From Candidatus Omnitrophota bacterium (GTDB taxonomy: Bacteria; Omnitrophota; Omnitrophia; Omnitrophales; Aquincolibacteriaceae), in contig JAHFHB010000142.1 in assembly GCA_023247135.1 (NCBI GenBank), forward strand, positions 1-5,552: 5,552 bases of DNA, in the 5' to 3' direction. The stretch's first letter is position 1; each line of letters begins with the position of its first letter. The position numbers and the translations under genes were made by a program. The notes beneath the pieces are model-generated. The model made no database searches. It was not told the DNA's origin and saw only the letters and a program-made list of their open reading frames with translations. Shown here piece by piece: positions 1-5,552 of the stretch.

Positions 1-46
1 TGTTAAAAAGAGTACCGCTAAAAACAAATTTGGGGAACGGCCGCTG

Positions 47-331
47 TTGACCGTCATGGCCCGCATTACGGCCAGAAAGGGCCAGGAGAAAAAAGTCAGG
101 AACGCCCTTAGGGCGCTAATTGCTCCGACTCGGCGCGAAAAAGGCTGCGTGGATTATGAATTACACGCGGCCCATGATAATCCGAGGGCCTTTCTCTTCT
201 ACGAGAACTGGCACAGTAAGCCCCATCTCGATAAGCACTTACGCCAGCCCCACCTGGTTGAGTTTGACCAGGCCGTAAAAGGACTTTTAGCCTCTCCGGT
301 TGAAATCACCCTCTGGAAACGCTTTGCCTGA
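47..331 (+). CDS. ABM-domain (YgiN-like) putative quinol/antibiotic-biosynthesis monooxygenase
   Basis: A 94-residue protein of the dimeric alpha+beta-barrel ABM family. Relatives are cofactor-free monooxygenases or small oxidative-stress proteins acting in the cytoplasm; the substrate here cannot be predicted. Seen in the sequence: an opening strand (TVMARITA), a helix around residues 11-29, the family-typical EKGCVDYELH block at 31-40, then FLFYENW at 49-55, a second helix with H64 and H69, and a closing strand ending in a Trp (EITLW, 86-90). Length is normal for a single-domain member. The chosen start is TTG at 47, which places the N-terminus at the expected first strand and has GGGGAA nine bases upstream. 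ATG at 56 would clip that strand. The frame stays open to base 2, so an upstream start outside the window cannot be excluded. It is followed by a 202-base gap and seems unrelated to the glutamine synthetase. The family call is firm, the exact function is not. Confidence 0.8.
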   Translation: MTVMARITARKGQEKKVRNALRALIAPTRREKGCVDYELHAAHDNPRAFLFYENWHSKPHLDKHLRQPHLVEFDQAVKGLLASPVEITLWKRFA

Positions 332-416
332 GCCTTGGCTGTCATGGCCAAACCGCTCCTGGCACGGCCTGAATATACAGTTCGGCATGGAATTTGCAAT
401 CTCCTGGCAAGTGCCC

Positions 417-475
417 GTTTACAAAACAGGGCTCTCGGAGTAAACTGTGCGCCCGCAGTTGAAGTGAACGACTGC
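417..475 (+). promoter_or_regulatory. Possible structured leader/operator region upstream of glnN
   Basis: The 202-base gap between the ABM gene and glnN holds two modest inverted repeats. GTTTAC at 417-422 pairs with GTAAAC at 440-445 across a 17-base loop. GCAGTTG at 455-461 pairs with CGACTGC at 469-475 (one G-U pair) across a 7-base loop. Neither is followed by a T-run, so they do not look like terminators. I found no convincing sigma-70 pair and no sigma-54 TGGCAC-N5-TTGC site in the gap: TGGCAC at 359-364 lacks the matching -12 element. The glnN promoter must lie here or upstream, but cannot be placed. These repeats could be chance. Confidence 0.2.
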
Positions 476-520
476 TTGATGGCTTCTTTTAGTGCACGCC
501 AAATACAACCTAGTTTCGAA

Positions 521-526
521 GGGGGA
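521..526 (+). promoter_or_regulatory. Shine-Dalgarno site that fixes the glnN start
   Basis: GGGGGA lies seven bases before the ATG at 534. This favours that ATG over the in-frame GTG at 492, which would add 14 residues and has no purine-rich site at a suitable distance. Confidence 0.8.
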
Positions 527-533
527 TCTAAAA

Positions 534-2645
534 ATGACCGCGACTCTTGATGTGACTCAGGTATTCGGAAGCAACGTTTTCAACCAGAAGGTGATGAAAG
601 AACGCCTTCCCAAGGAAACCTACAAAGCATTGATTAAAACGATGGAGCAGGGCACAACGCTTCCGTCAGATGTGGCGAATGTCGTCGCCAATGCCATGAA
701 GGATTGGGCGATCGAAAAAGGAGCCACGCACTACACCCATTGGTTTCAGCCTTTGACGGGCAAGACGGCTGAAAAACACGATTCTTTTATTTCGCCGACG
801 GCGGATGGCAGCGTGATCATGGAGTTTTCCGGCAAACAGCTGAACCAGGGCGAGCCGGATGCTTCTTCTTTTCCGAGCGGCGGTTTGCGCTCGACCTTTG
901 AAGCGCGCGGGTATACGGCATGGGATTGCACGTCTCCGGCATTCTTGAAAGAAGATGCGGCGGGCAATGTGACGCTTTGCATTCCGACGGCGTTCTGTTC
1001 CTACACCGGCGAAGCGCTGGATAAAAAAACGCCGCTGCTGCGTTCGATGGAAGCTGTGTCCAAACAAGCCGTGCGTGTTTTACGCGCGCTGGGCAACAAG
1101 TCCGTCACCCGCGTGGCCGCGACGGTCGGCCCCGAACAGGAATATTTCCTGATCGATAAAAAATATTACGATCAGCGCCCCGACCTCATGATGGCGGGCC
1201 GCACGCTTTTTGGTTCGCCGGCGCCCAAGGGCCAGGAGCTGGAAGATCAGTATTTCGGTGCGATCAAGGACCGGATTCTGGCGTTCATGAAAGACCTGGA
1301 CACCGAACTCTGGAAAATGGGCGTTTCTTCCAAGACCAAGCACAATGAAGTTGCGCCGGCCCAGTTTGAAATGGCGCCGATTTTTTCGACGACGAATATT
1401 GCGACCGACCACAACCAGCTTGTGATGGAAACCATGCAGAAAGTGGCGCTGCGCCATGACCTTGTCTGCCTGCTCCATGAGAAGCCGTTTGCGGGCGTCA
1501 ACGGGTCCGGCAAGCACAACAACTGGTCGCTGGCGACGGATGAGGGCGCCAATCTGCTCGAACCGGGCAAGACGCCGCATGACAACGAGCAGTTTCTCGT
1601 TTTCCTGAGCGCCGTGTTGACGGCTGTGGACCGCCATGCGGATAAACTGCGCGCCAGTGCCGCAAATCCCGGAAACGATCTGCGCCTGGGTGCCAACGAA
1701 GCGCCGCCGGCGATTATTTCGATTTTTATGGGCACTGAGCTGACTGCGATTTTGAATAATCTTGCCAAGGGCAAGAAAGCAGAATCCGCGGGCCAGCATG
1801 TTTTACAGATCGGCGTGGATTCACTGCCGAATCTCCCGAAGGATGCCACGGATCGTAACCGCACGTCGCCGTTTGCGTTCACGGGAAATAAGTTTGAGTT
1901 CCGCATGGTGCCGTCTTCCGCGTCGATTTCCGGTCCGAACGTGGTGCTGAACACGATCGTGGCGGAAGCGCTGGATGAGATTGCCACGCGGCTTGAAAAA
2001 GCGAAAAAGAATCTTGACCAGGAATGTGCCGCAATCGTCCGCGAAGCGGCCGTGAAGCACAGCCGCGTCATCTACAACGGCAACGGCTACTCCGAAGAAT
2101 GGGTCAAGGAAGCCAAGAAGCGCGGCATTCCGAATATCCGTTCCACGGTGGAAGCGCTTGGCTACATGGCCAATGCCTCCGCGGAAAAGCTCTTTGAGAA
2201 ATACAAAGTGCTTTCCAAGGGAGAGCTGCATTCCCGTTACGAGATCTACCTTGAGAATTATGTGAAGACCATCAACATCGAAGCCCAGTGTTCGGTCTAC
2301 ATGGTGAAGCGGTTGTTCATGCCGGCTGTGATGACGTTCACGGAACGGCTGGCACAGACCATCAGCATTCTCAAGAGCGTCGGGGCTCCGACGACGGTGC
2401 AGAAAGATGTGCTTGCGCGCGTCAGCACGCACCTTGAAAATGCCAGCGATAAACTCGCTGCGCTTGAAGCGACTTTGAAGAAGGCCCAGGCCGTTGGCGA
2501 TATTTTGGCCAAAGCCGAAGCATACCGCGACAAGGTCTTTACGGCCCAGGCGGACCTGCGTTCCGACATCGATGCGCTTGAGCAGCTCTTGCCGAGCGAA
2601 GCGTGGCCGGTGCCGACGTACGCGGACATGCTCTTCAAGCTGTAA
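534..2645 (+). CDS. glnN: Glutamine synthetase type III (GlnN)
   Basis: ATP-dependent ligation of ammonium to glutamate giving glutamine, the entry step of nitrogen assimilation; cytoplasmic, and type III enzymes form large dodecamers. The 703-residue length matches this class (about 700-730) and is far above the roughly 450-470 of types I and II. Visible blocks, in order: the type III N-terminal signature FPSGGLRSTFEARGYTAWD at 113-131; the metal-binding GPEQEYF region at 199-205; KHNEVAPAQFEMAP at 269-282; the substrate/ATP loop GVNGSGKHNNWS at 321-332; RLGANEAPPA at 384-393; and DRNRTSPFAFTGNKFEFR at 440-457, holding the catalytic-core Arg and Glu residues. The C-terminal extension from about 632 to 690 is heptad-like and helical, as usual in type III. 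All expected catalytic blocks are present, so it should be active. The start is ATG 534, set by a GGGGGA site. It is a single-gene unit ended by the terminator at 2682-2724. No PII or regulator gene is adjacent. Confidence 0.97.
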   Translation: MTATLDVTQVFGSNVFNQKVMKERLPKETYKALIKTMEQGTTLPSDVANVVANAMKDWAIEKGATHYTHWFQPLTGKTAEKHDSFISPTADGSVIMEFSGKQLNQGEPDASSFPSGGLRSTFEARGYTAWDCTSPAFLKEDAAGNVTLCIPTAFCSYTGEALDKKTPLLRSMEAVSKQAVRVLRALGNKSVTRVAATVGPEQEYFLIDKKYYDQRPDLMMAGRTLFGSPAPKGQELEDQYFGAIKDRILAFMKDLDTELWKMGVSSKTKHNEVAPAQFEMAPIFSTTNIATDHNQLVMETMQKVALRHDLVCLLHEKPFAGVNGSGKHNNWSLATDEGANLLEPGKTPHDNEQFLVFLSAVLTAVDRHADKLRASAANPGNDLRLGANEAPPAIISIFMGTELTAILNNLAKGKKAESAGQHVLQIGVDSLPNLPKDATDRNRTSPFAFTGNKFEFRMVPSSASISGPNVVLNTIVAEALDEIATRLEKAKKNLDQECAAIVREAAVKHSRVIYNGNGYSEEWVKEAKKRGIPNIRSTVEALGYMANASAEKLFEKYKVLSKGELHSRYEIYLENYVKTINIEAQCSVYMVKRLFMPAVMTFTERLAQTISILKSVGAPTTVQKDVLARVSTHLENASDKLAALEATLKKAQAVGDILAKAEAYRDKVFTAQADLRSDIDALEQLLPSEAWPVPTYADMLFKL

Positions 2646-2681
2646 GCGAAAAACCAGCCGGTCCTTTCAGGCGGCACAACG

Positions 2682-2724
2682 AAAACCCCCCGTACTTTCC
2701 TGTGTGAAAGTGCGGGGGGTTTTT
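2682..2724 (+). terminator. Rho-independent terminator of glnN
   Basis: ACCCCCCGTACTTTC (2685-2699) pairs with GAAAGTGCGGGGGGT (2706-2720) over 15 base pairs with a single G-U pair and a six-base loop. Three more A-T pairs extend the base, and the right arm runs into TTTTT at 2720-2724. It begins 36 bases after the glnN stop codon. The left arm is preceded by AAAA, so some termination of minus-strand transcripts is also possible, although no minus-strand gene is seen here. Confidence 0.93.
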
Positions 2725-2751
2725 ATTCGGGCGGTATGGGGCGCACCGGGG

Positions 2752-2757
2752 TATAAT
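2752..2757 (+). promoter_or_regulatory. Probable -10 box of the HIT-GT87 operon
   Basis: A perfect TATAAT lies between the glnN terminator and the HIT gene, with only eight bases separating it from the ATG at 2766. Normal spacing would put the first transcribed base at or within about two bases of that ATG. The -35 position at 17-base spacing (2729-2734, GGGCGG) does not resemble TTGACA, and there is no extended-10 TG. The promoter call therefore rests on the -10 match and its position just downstream of a terminator. Confidence 0.6.
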
Positions 2758-2765
2758 GCGTCTCT

Positions 2766-3155
2766 ATGACCAGTCCTTTTGCCGCCTACCTGGATGGGCG
2801 CCAGGCATGTTTTAAAATCTGCGAGGATGAAAACCATCTCGCCTTTCTTTCGACCGAGCCGATGAGGGAAGGCCACACGCTGGTGATCCCTAAAAAAAAC
2901 TACGAGGCGCTGTTTGACATGGAACCGGAATCGTACGTGCAGTTAATGCTGTTTGCGCAAAGGGCCGCGCAGAATCTCAAACGGGCGATGGGTTGCACCA
3001 AAATCGGGCTGGCGGTCGCGGGCATTAAAGTCAGACATGTTCATCTTCACCTGGTTCCGATCGATCAGCCGACGGATCTGGATTTTTCAAAGGCCGCGCC
3101 GGCTGAACCCGCGGCCTTGGCTCTGACGCAGGCAAAAATAAGGGCGGCCGCATGA
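2766..3155 (+). CDS. HIT-family nucleotide hydrolase/transferase
   Basis: A 129-residue histidine-triad protein. Family members hydrolyse or transfer nucleoside-monophosphate groups, for example from nucleoside phosphoramidates or dinucleoside polyphosphates, in the cytoplasm; the substrate is not predictable here. Seen: the nucleotide-site block REGHTLVIPKKNYEALFDM at 34-52 and the triad HVHLHLV at 91-97, with H93 as the expected nucleophile, followed by PID. The N-terminal Cys-x-x-Cys region of many HIT proteins is absent, and the tail after 105 is Ala-rich. ATG 2766 is the first usable start, because an in-frame TAA lies at 2754-2756. No Shine-Dalgarno site precedes it, and TATAAT sits eight bases upstream, suggesting a leaderless message. 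It overlaps the next gene by four bases (ATGA), so translation of the two is probably coupled. HIT membership is certain; the subfamily is open. Confidence 0.93.
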   Translation: MTSPFAAYLDGRQACFKICEDENHLAFLSTEPMREGHTLVIPKKNYEALFDMEPESYVQLMLFAQRAAQNLKRAMGCTKIGLAVAGIKVRHVHLHLVPIDQPTDLDFSKAAPAEPAALALTQAKIRAAA

Positions 3156-4420
3156 ATTTTGTCCCTAAGGCCTATGATTTTTTCAGGCCGCACCGGAATT
3201 TTTTTTGGGCGGGTATCGCCGGGCTTGTGCTGGTCATGGCGGCGCTGGTTTACTTTCAGGGGGCGATGGGACAGCCGAAACGCACGGACGTAACGGTTTT
3301 TGTGCGGGCCGCTCAAGCCGTCACACACGGTGAAAATATTTACGATGTTAAAACCGTCCGCCAATGGAATTATGTTTACCTTCCGCTCCTGGCGGTACTG
3401 TTTGAGCCTTTCGCGCGTCTGCCCTTCTGGGCTGTCGTGATGGGCTGGTACGCGCTCTCGGTGGCCATGATTTTCGGACTGGTCTTCCTGGCGGGCAGGA
3501 TTTTGGATGAAGACCACAGGCCGTATCCCATGGCCTTTACGGCCTGCCTGTTTTGCCTGCCGGTCATATTGCATACGCTGGCCAGGGGACAGCTGGGTAT
3601 TTTTTCGCTCTTTTCTGCAGCGCTGGTTTTTTATCTTTACCAACGGGGGCGGTTCGCACTGGCCGGGATGATTCTTGGATTTTCGGTCGTGATCAAAATC
3701 AGCCCGCTGCTTTTTCTGCTTGGTTTTTTTGGGATCAAACGGCAATGGCGATTGTGTCTTTCCGCAGCATTAAGCATGGTTTTTTTTATCTTTTTGTTTC
3801 CGGCGCTTCGGCTCGGAATGGAGCGCAATCTATCTCTGCTGAAATTCTGGTTTGAAACCATGGCGCTGGCCGTGTCGCCGCGGGCCCAGGAGAGTCCGCT
3901 TTGGGCGCAGCTGCTCGACCCGTATGCCGAGGACAACCAGTCTATTTTCGCGGTTTTGATCCGCCTGTTCCTGCCGCAATCGCTGAACTTTGAAACCGGA
4001 AGCGCCGTGTATCGTTTAGCCGCCCGCGGCCTGGGCGGGTTATTTCTGGCGGCCGCGGCTGCGCTGGTTTTCAAAAACCGCTGCGAGAAAACACCGGTCA
4101 GGGAATTAACAGATTTCTCTTTTTTTCCGATGGTCATGCTGTTTGCTTCACCGGCTTCGGAGACGCATCATTACACGCTTTTTTATCTTCCGGTGCTTTC
4201 AGCGCTGACGCTGGTTCAGGATGCGCGGCTTTCAGACGGATGGCGGCGGGCGTTTATTTTGGCGCTGGCAGTTTCGGGCGGGCTTTTTTTAACTGGAATT
4301 TTATTCAACGAACTAAATCATTACGGCGCGTTTGTGTGGGGCGGACTGCTTTTGTGCGGGACGCTTTATTCTTGGCGCTGGGGCGCCGCGCGCGGCTTGG
4401 GAGATAAACATGCGTGTTAA
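3152..4420 (+). CDS. GT87/DUF2029-type polytopic membrane glycosyltransferase
   Basis: A 422-residue integral membrane protein of the GT-C fold. Characterised GT87 members are polyprenyl-phosphate-mannose-dependent mannosyltransferases building envelope glycans; donor and acceptor here are unknown. About ten or more hydrophobic segments are visible, beginning at 18-36. Family-like features in order: an acidic residue in the first external loop, TDVTVFVRAAQAV (D46), followed by GENIYD; YLPLLAVLFEPFARLP at 76-91; GQLGIF at 146-151; the IKISPLLFLLGFF block at 181-193; DNQSI at 261-265; and SPASETHHYTLFYLPVL at 333-349, matching the usual SP-x-x-HHY segment. AGGG at 3141-3144 lies seven bases before the ATG. 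The start overlaps the HIT stop by four bases, and the last 11 bases overlap the next gene. Phe-rich helices are encoded with TTT runs, giving several 7-8 base T tracts. Fairly sure of the family, not of the sugar. Confidence 0.85.
   Translation: MNFVPKAYDFFRPHRNFFWAGIAGLVLVMAALVYFQGAMGQPKRTDVTVFVRAAQAVTHGENIYDVKTVRQWNYVYLPLLAVLFEPFARLPFWAVVMGWYALSVAMIFGLVFLAGRILDEDHRPYPMAFTACLFCLPVILHTLARGQLGIFSLFSAALVFYLYQRGRFALAGMILGFSVVIKISPLLFLLGFFGIKRQWRLCLSAALSMVFFIFLFPALRLGMERNLSLLKFWFETMALAVSPRAQESPLWAQLLDPYAEDNQSIFAVLIRLFLPQSLNFETGSAVYRLAARGLGGLFLAAAAALVFKNRCEKTPVRELTDFSFFPMVMLFASPASETHHYTLFYLPVLSALTLVQDARLSDGWRRAFILALAVSGGLFLTGILFNELNHYGAFVWGGLLLCGTLYSWRWGAARGLGDKHAC
4399..4403 (+). promoter_or_regulatory. 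Shine-Dalgarno site that fixes the start of the 147-residue protein
   Basis: GGGAG lies six bases before the ATG at 4410, inside the end of the glycosyltransferase gene. It supports this start over in-frame upstream codons from 4332, which would overlap the upstream gene by about 90 bases and add a Cys/Gly-rich segment unlike the rest of the protein. Confidence 0.75.
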
Positions 4421-4853
4421 GAAAATCGGAAGAGCGGTGGCGGATCTCGAAAATGAGTTATGGGCTGTGCATGGCCGGACCGAAAAATTTCACATGAATC
4501 TGCGGCTGATTTCGGCGCAGAAGGAGCTTAAAAACGCCCGTGCGGTTTATACCAAAATCGCGTCTAAAGGGCGGCCGCCGCTGAAAAGACCGAATAAGCG
4601 GATCGAGTATCTGCGGGTCGTTGAGATTGAAAAGAAAGCGCTGCACGCGGCACTGAAAAATGCTTATGCCCATGTCATGGAGCAAAGTTTTGAGTACCCG
4701 ATCCCACTTTGGAAAGACAAGGATTGGGGCAAGAAGATGGAATGGCGCTGCATGCTTTACCAGGGCGTGATCTACGAATTTGACAAGGCCGGTTACCGGG
4801 ATGATGAAATGATCGGCGCCATTCAGGCTCTGAACTCTCCCGCACAGCGCTAA
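4410..4853 (+). CDS. Hypothetical helical, basic protein of 147 residues
   Basis: I do not recognise this protein. It has no signal peptide and no membrane segment, so it is probably cytoplasmic. Residues 1-50 and 62-92 look like long amphipathic helices rich in Lys, Arg, Glu and Ala, with a basic Pro-containing hinge (SKGRPPLKRPNKR, 52-64) between them. The C-terminal part is aromatic and Trp-rich (W101, W106, W112, with YEFDKAGYRDDEM at 122-134), suggesting a small packed domain. There is one Cys (C114) and no metal or catalytic motif that I can name. ATG 4410 is supported by GGGAG six bases upstream. The gene overlaps the glycosyltransferase by 11 bases and is followed 20 bases later by the transporter gene, so it is a member of the same operon. 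That it is a real gene is supported by its Shine-Dalgarno site, packing and balanced composition. Confidence 0.75.
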   Translation: MRVKKIGRAVADLENELWAVHGRTEKFHMNLRLISAQKELKNARAVYTKIASKGRPPLKRPNKRIEYLRVVEIEKKALHAALKNAYAHVMEQSFEYPIPLWKDKDWGKKMEWRCMLYQGVIYEFDKAGYRDDEMIGAIQALNSPAQR

Positions 4854-4873
4854 GGCATTTTGAAGGTCTGAGC

Positions 4874-5552
4874 ATGAACCGTTTTTTTAAAATTCTGCAC
4901 TTGTACCTGAACGCCTTTTTCCTGGGGTTCTGCCTGATCGTGCTGCCTGCCGCCAGTTTCATCCTGAAATCTGCCGAAGCGGGGGCCTTGTCTGACCGCC
5001 AATACGGTCTGAGTTATTTGCCCATGAATGTCAGCGCCGTGGTTGTCTGCCTGCTTTTTCAGAAAGCGCACCGCAAATGGGGGAGCCGCACACTGCTTGT
5101 CGCTGGTTTTCTTGCGCTGGGCGGCTACTTGGCGTGCCTGCTCGCAGTGGGCCGGGGGCAGGTGAACCGGAATGTTTTTGTATGGATACTGTCTGCGAAT
5201 CTGTGTTTGGGAATTGGGTTCGGCTATTTGCTTTCTGTGCTGAACTATGAAACGGCCGTGATCGACCCCGTGATTCAGGATTCCCTGCTTTTGGGCTTGC
5301 ATGCGTCGCTGGGCATGGGCGCCGCGCTGTCGCCGCTGGGAGTGAATTTTTTTTATGCGCGGGGGGATTGGACCGGGACGCTGCGGGCGCTGCTTGGAGT
5401 TTGGGGGCCGCTTTTGGCGCTTTCTTTTTTATTCCGGCCGTGCTCACCCGGCGGGGACCCTCGCAAGGGTGAGCGATGCTCACCGGAAAAAGCTGGTGAA
5501 CCACTGCCGGCCCGTGCGATTTTTTTTCTCGGGACGATTTTGGTTTACGGCA
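4874..5552 (+). CDS. MFS transporter, N-terminal half (cut by the window edge)
   Basis: The frame is open from ATG 4874 to the end of the window, giving 226 residues plus one base. GAAGG at 4862-4866 lies seven bases before the start. Hydrophobic segments near 8-31, 45-62, 73-92, 101-122, 136-160 and 171-188 make the first six helices of a twelve-helix major facilitator. A hydrophilic loop at 189-213 follows, then the start of helix 7. Between helices 2 and 3, FQKAHRKWGSR (62-72) resembles the basic/Gly loop A motif of the superfamily. LHASLGMGAALSPL at 142-155 in helix 5 resembles sugar-permease-like (FucP-type) members, which weakly suggests a sugar or related substrate. Such proteins move small solutes across the inner membrane with a coupling ion. 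The central loop is encoded by the repeat cluster at 5441-5486. The right half is missing from the window, so completeness is unknown. Confidence 0.8.
   Translation, partial: MNRFFKILHLYLNAFFLGFCLIVLPAASFILKSAEAGALSDRQYGLSYLPMNVSAVVVCLLFQKAHRKWGSRTLLVAGFLALGGYLACLLAVGRGQVNRNVFVWILSANLCLGIGFGYLLSVLNYETAVIDPVIQDSLLLGLHASLGMGAALSPLGVNFFYARGDWTGTLRALLGVWGPLLALSFLFRPCSPGGDPRKGERCSPEKAGEPLPARAIFFLGTILVYG
5441..5486 (+). repeat. In-frame cluster of inverted and direct repeats within the MFS gene
   Basis: GCTCACCC (5442-5449) is the inverse of GGGTGAGC (5467-5474), and GGTGAGC (5468-5474) is also the inverse of GCTCACC (5478-5484) with a three-base loop. A nested hairpin ACCCT-CGCA-AGGGT lies at 5457-5470. 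TGCTCACC occurs directly at 5441-5448 and 5477-5484, 36 bases apart and in the same reading frame, both encoding Cys-Ser-Pro (residues 190-192 and 202-204). The central GGGTGAGC can pair with only one partner at a time. The cluster falls exactly in the central cytoplasmic loop, where extra residues are tolerated. Confidence 0.7.

Noticed and set aside
53..349. Direct repeat GTCATGGCC at 53-61 and 341-349
   Set aside because: It is nine bases only, near-matches occur elsewhere in the window, and flanking sequence does not extend the match convincingly.
335..351. TTGGC/GCCAA hairpin just after the ABM gene as a terminator
   Set aside because: The stem is only five base pairs and no T-run follows.
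359..374. Possible sigma-54 promoter (TGGCAC) upstream of glnN
   Set aside because: The -12 half does not match: GAAT stands where TTGC is needed.
335..550. Plus-strand open frame of 71 codons between the ABM gene and glnN
   Set aside because: It starts with TTG without a ribosome site, overlaps the glnN start, and its product has no recognisable fold or family pattern.
666..2432. Long minus-strand open frames across glnN (up to 274 codons)
   Set aside because: They are opposite-strand shadows of a high-GC conserved gene; their products are Arg-rich and low in family-like pattern, and glnN is unmistakable on the plus strand.
3065..3745. Minus-strand open frame of 226 codons opposite the GT87 gene
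   Set aside because: The product is dominated by Lys, Arg, Gln and His, typical of the complement of Phe/Leu-rich membrane codons, and the plus-strand gene is well supported.
4850..5504. Minus-strand open frames opposite the MFS gene
   Set aside because: They have the same Gln/Arg/Pro-rich shadow composition. The plus-strand frame is open to the window edge and has a ribosome site and membrane helices.

Overview
The window is a compact, all-plus-strand bacterial segment, moderately GC-rich by eye, with short spacers, a Rho-independent terminator and clear Shine-Dalgarno sites in front of most genes. It shows no tRNA, rRNA, CRISPR array, transposase or phage gene. The taxon cannot be fixed from this sequence. 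A type III glutamine synthetase, a GT87-type membrane glycosyltransferase and a run of tightly packed genes would suit a little-studied lineage (for example a PVC- or Omnitrophota-like bacterium, or another Gram-negative), but that is a guess.

Layout. (1) 47-331 encodes a small antibiotic-biosynthesis-monooxygenase (ABM) fold protein. Its frame is open to the left edge, so its start is uncertain. (2) 332-533 is a roughly 200-base gap without a convincing gene; it contains two modest inverted repeats that could be leader or operator structure for the next gene. (3) 534-2645 encodes a complete type III glutamine synthetase (GlnN), the ammonium-assimilation enzyme, closed by a strong hairpin terminator at 2682-2724. 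(4) Directly after the terminator, a perfect TATAAT at 2752-2757 sits 8 bases before the start codon of a four-gene unit: a HIT-family nucleotide hydrolase/transferase (2766-3155), a GT87/DUF2029 polytopic glycosyltransferase (3152-4420), an unrecognised 147-residue helical protein (4410-4853) and the N-terminal half of a major facilitator superfamily (MFS) transporter (4874 to the right edge).

How the genes work together. The glutamine synthetase stands alone as its own transcription unit. The downstream genes overlap by 4 and 11 bases or are separated by 20, so they are probably co-transcribed. Two of the four encode membrane proteins (a glycosyltransferase and a transporter), which hints at an envelope or sugar-related role, but no shared pathway can be proven from the sequence.

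The observations most worth a second look are the apparently leaderless start of the HIT gene and a cluster of mutually exclusive inverted and direct repeats placed in frame within the central cytoplasmic loop of the MFS transporter. No clearly new defence or mobile system is visible.
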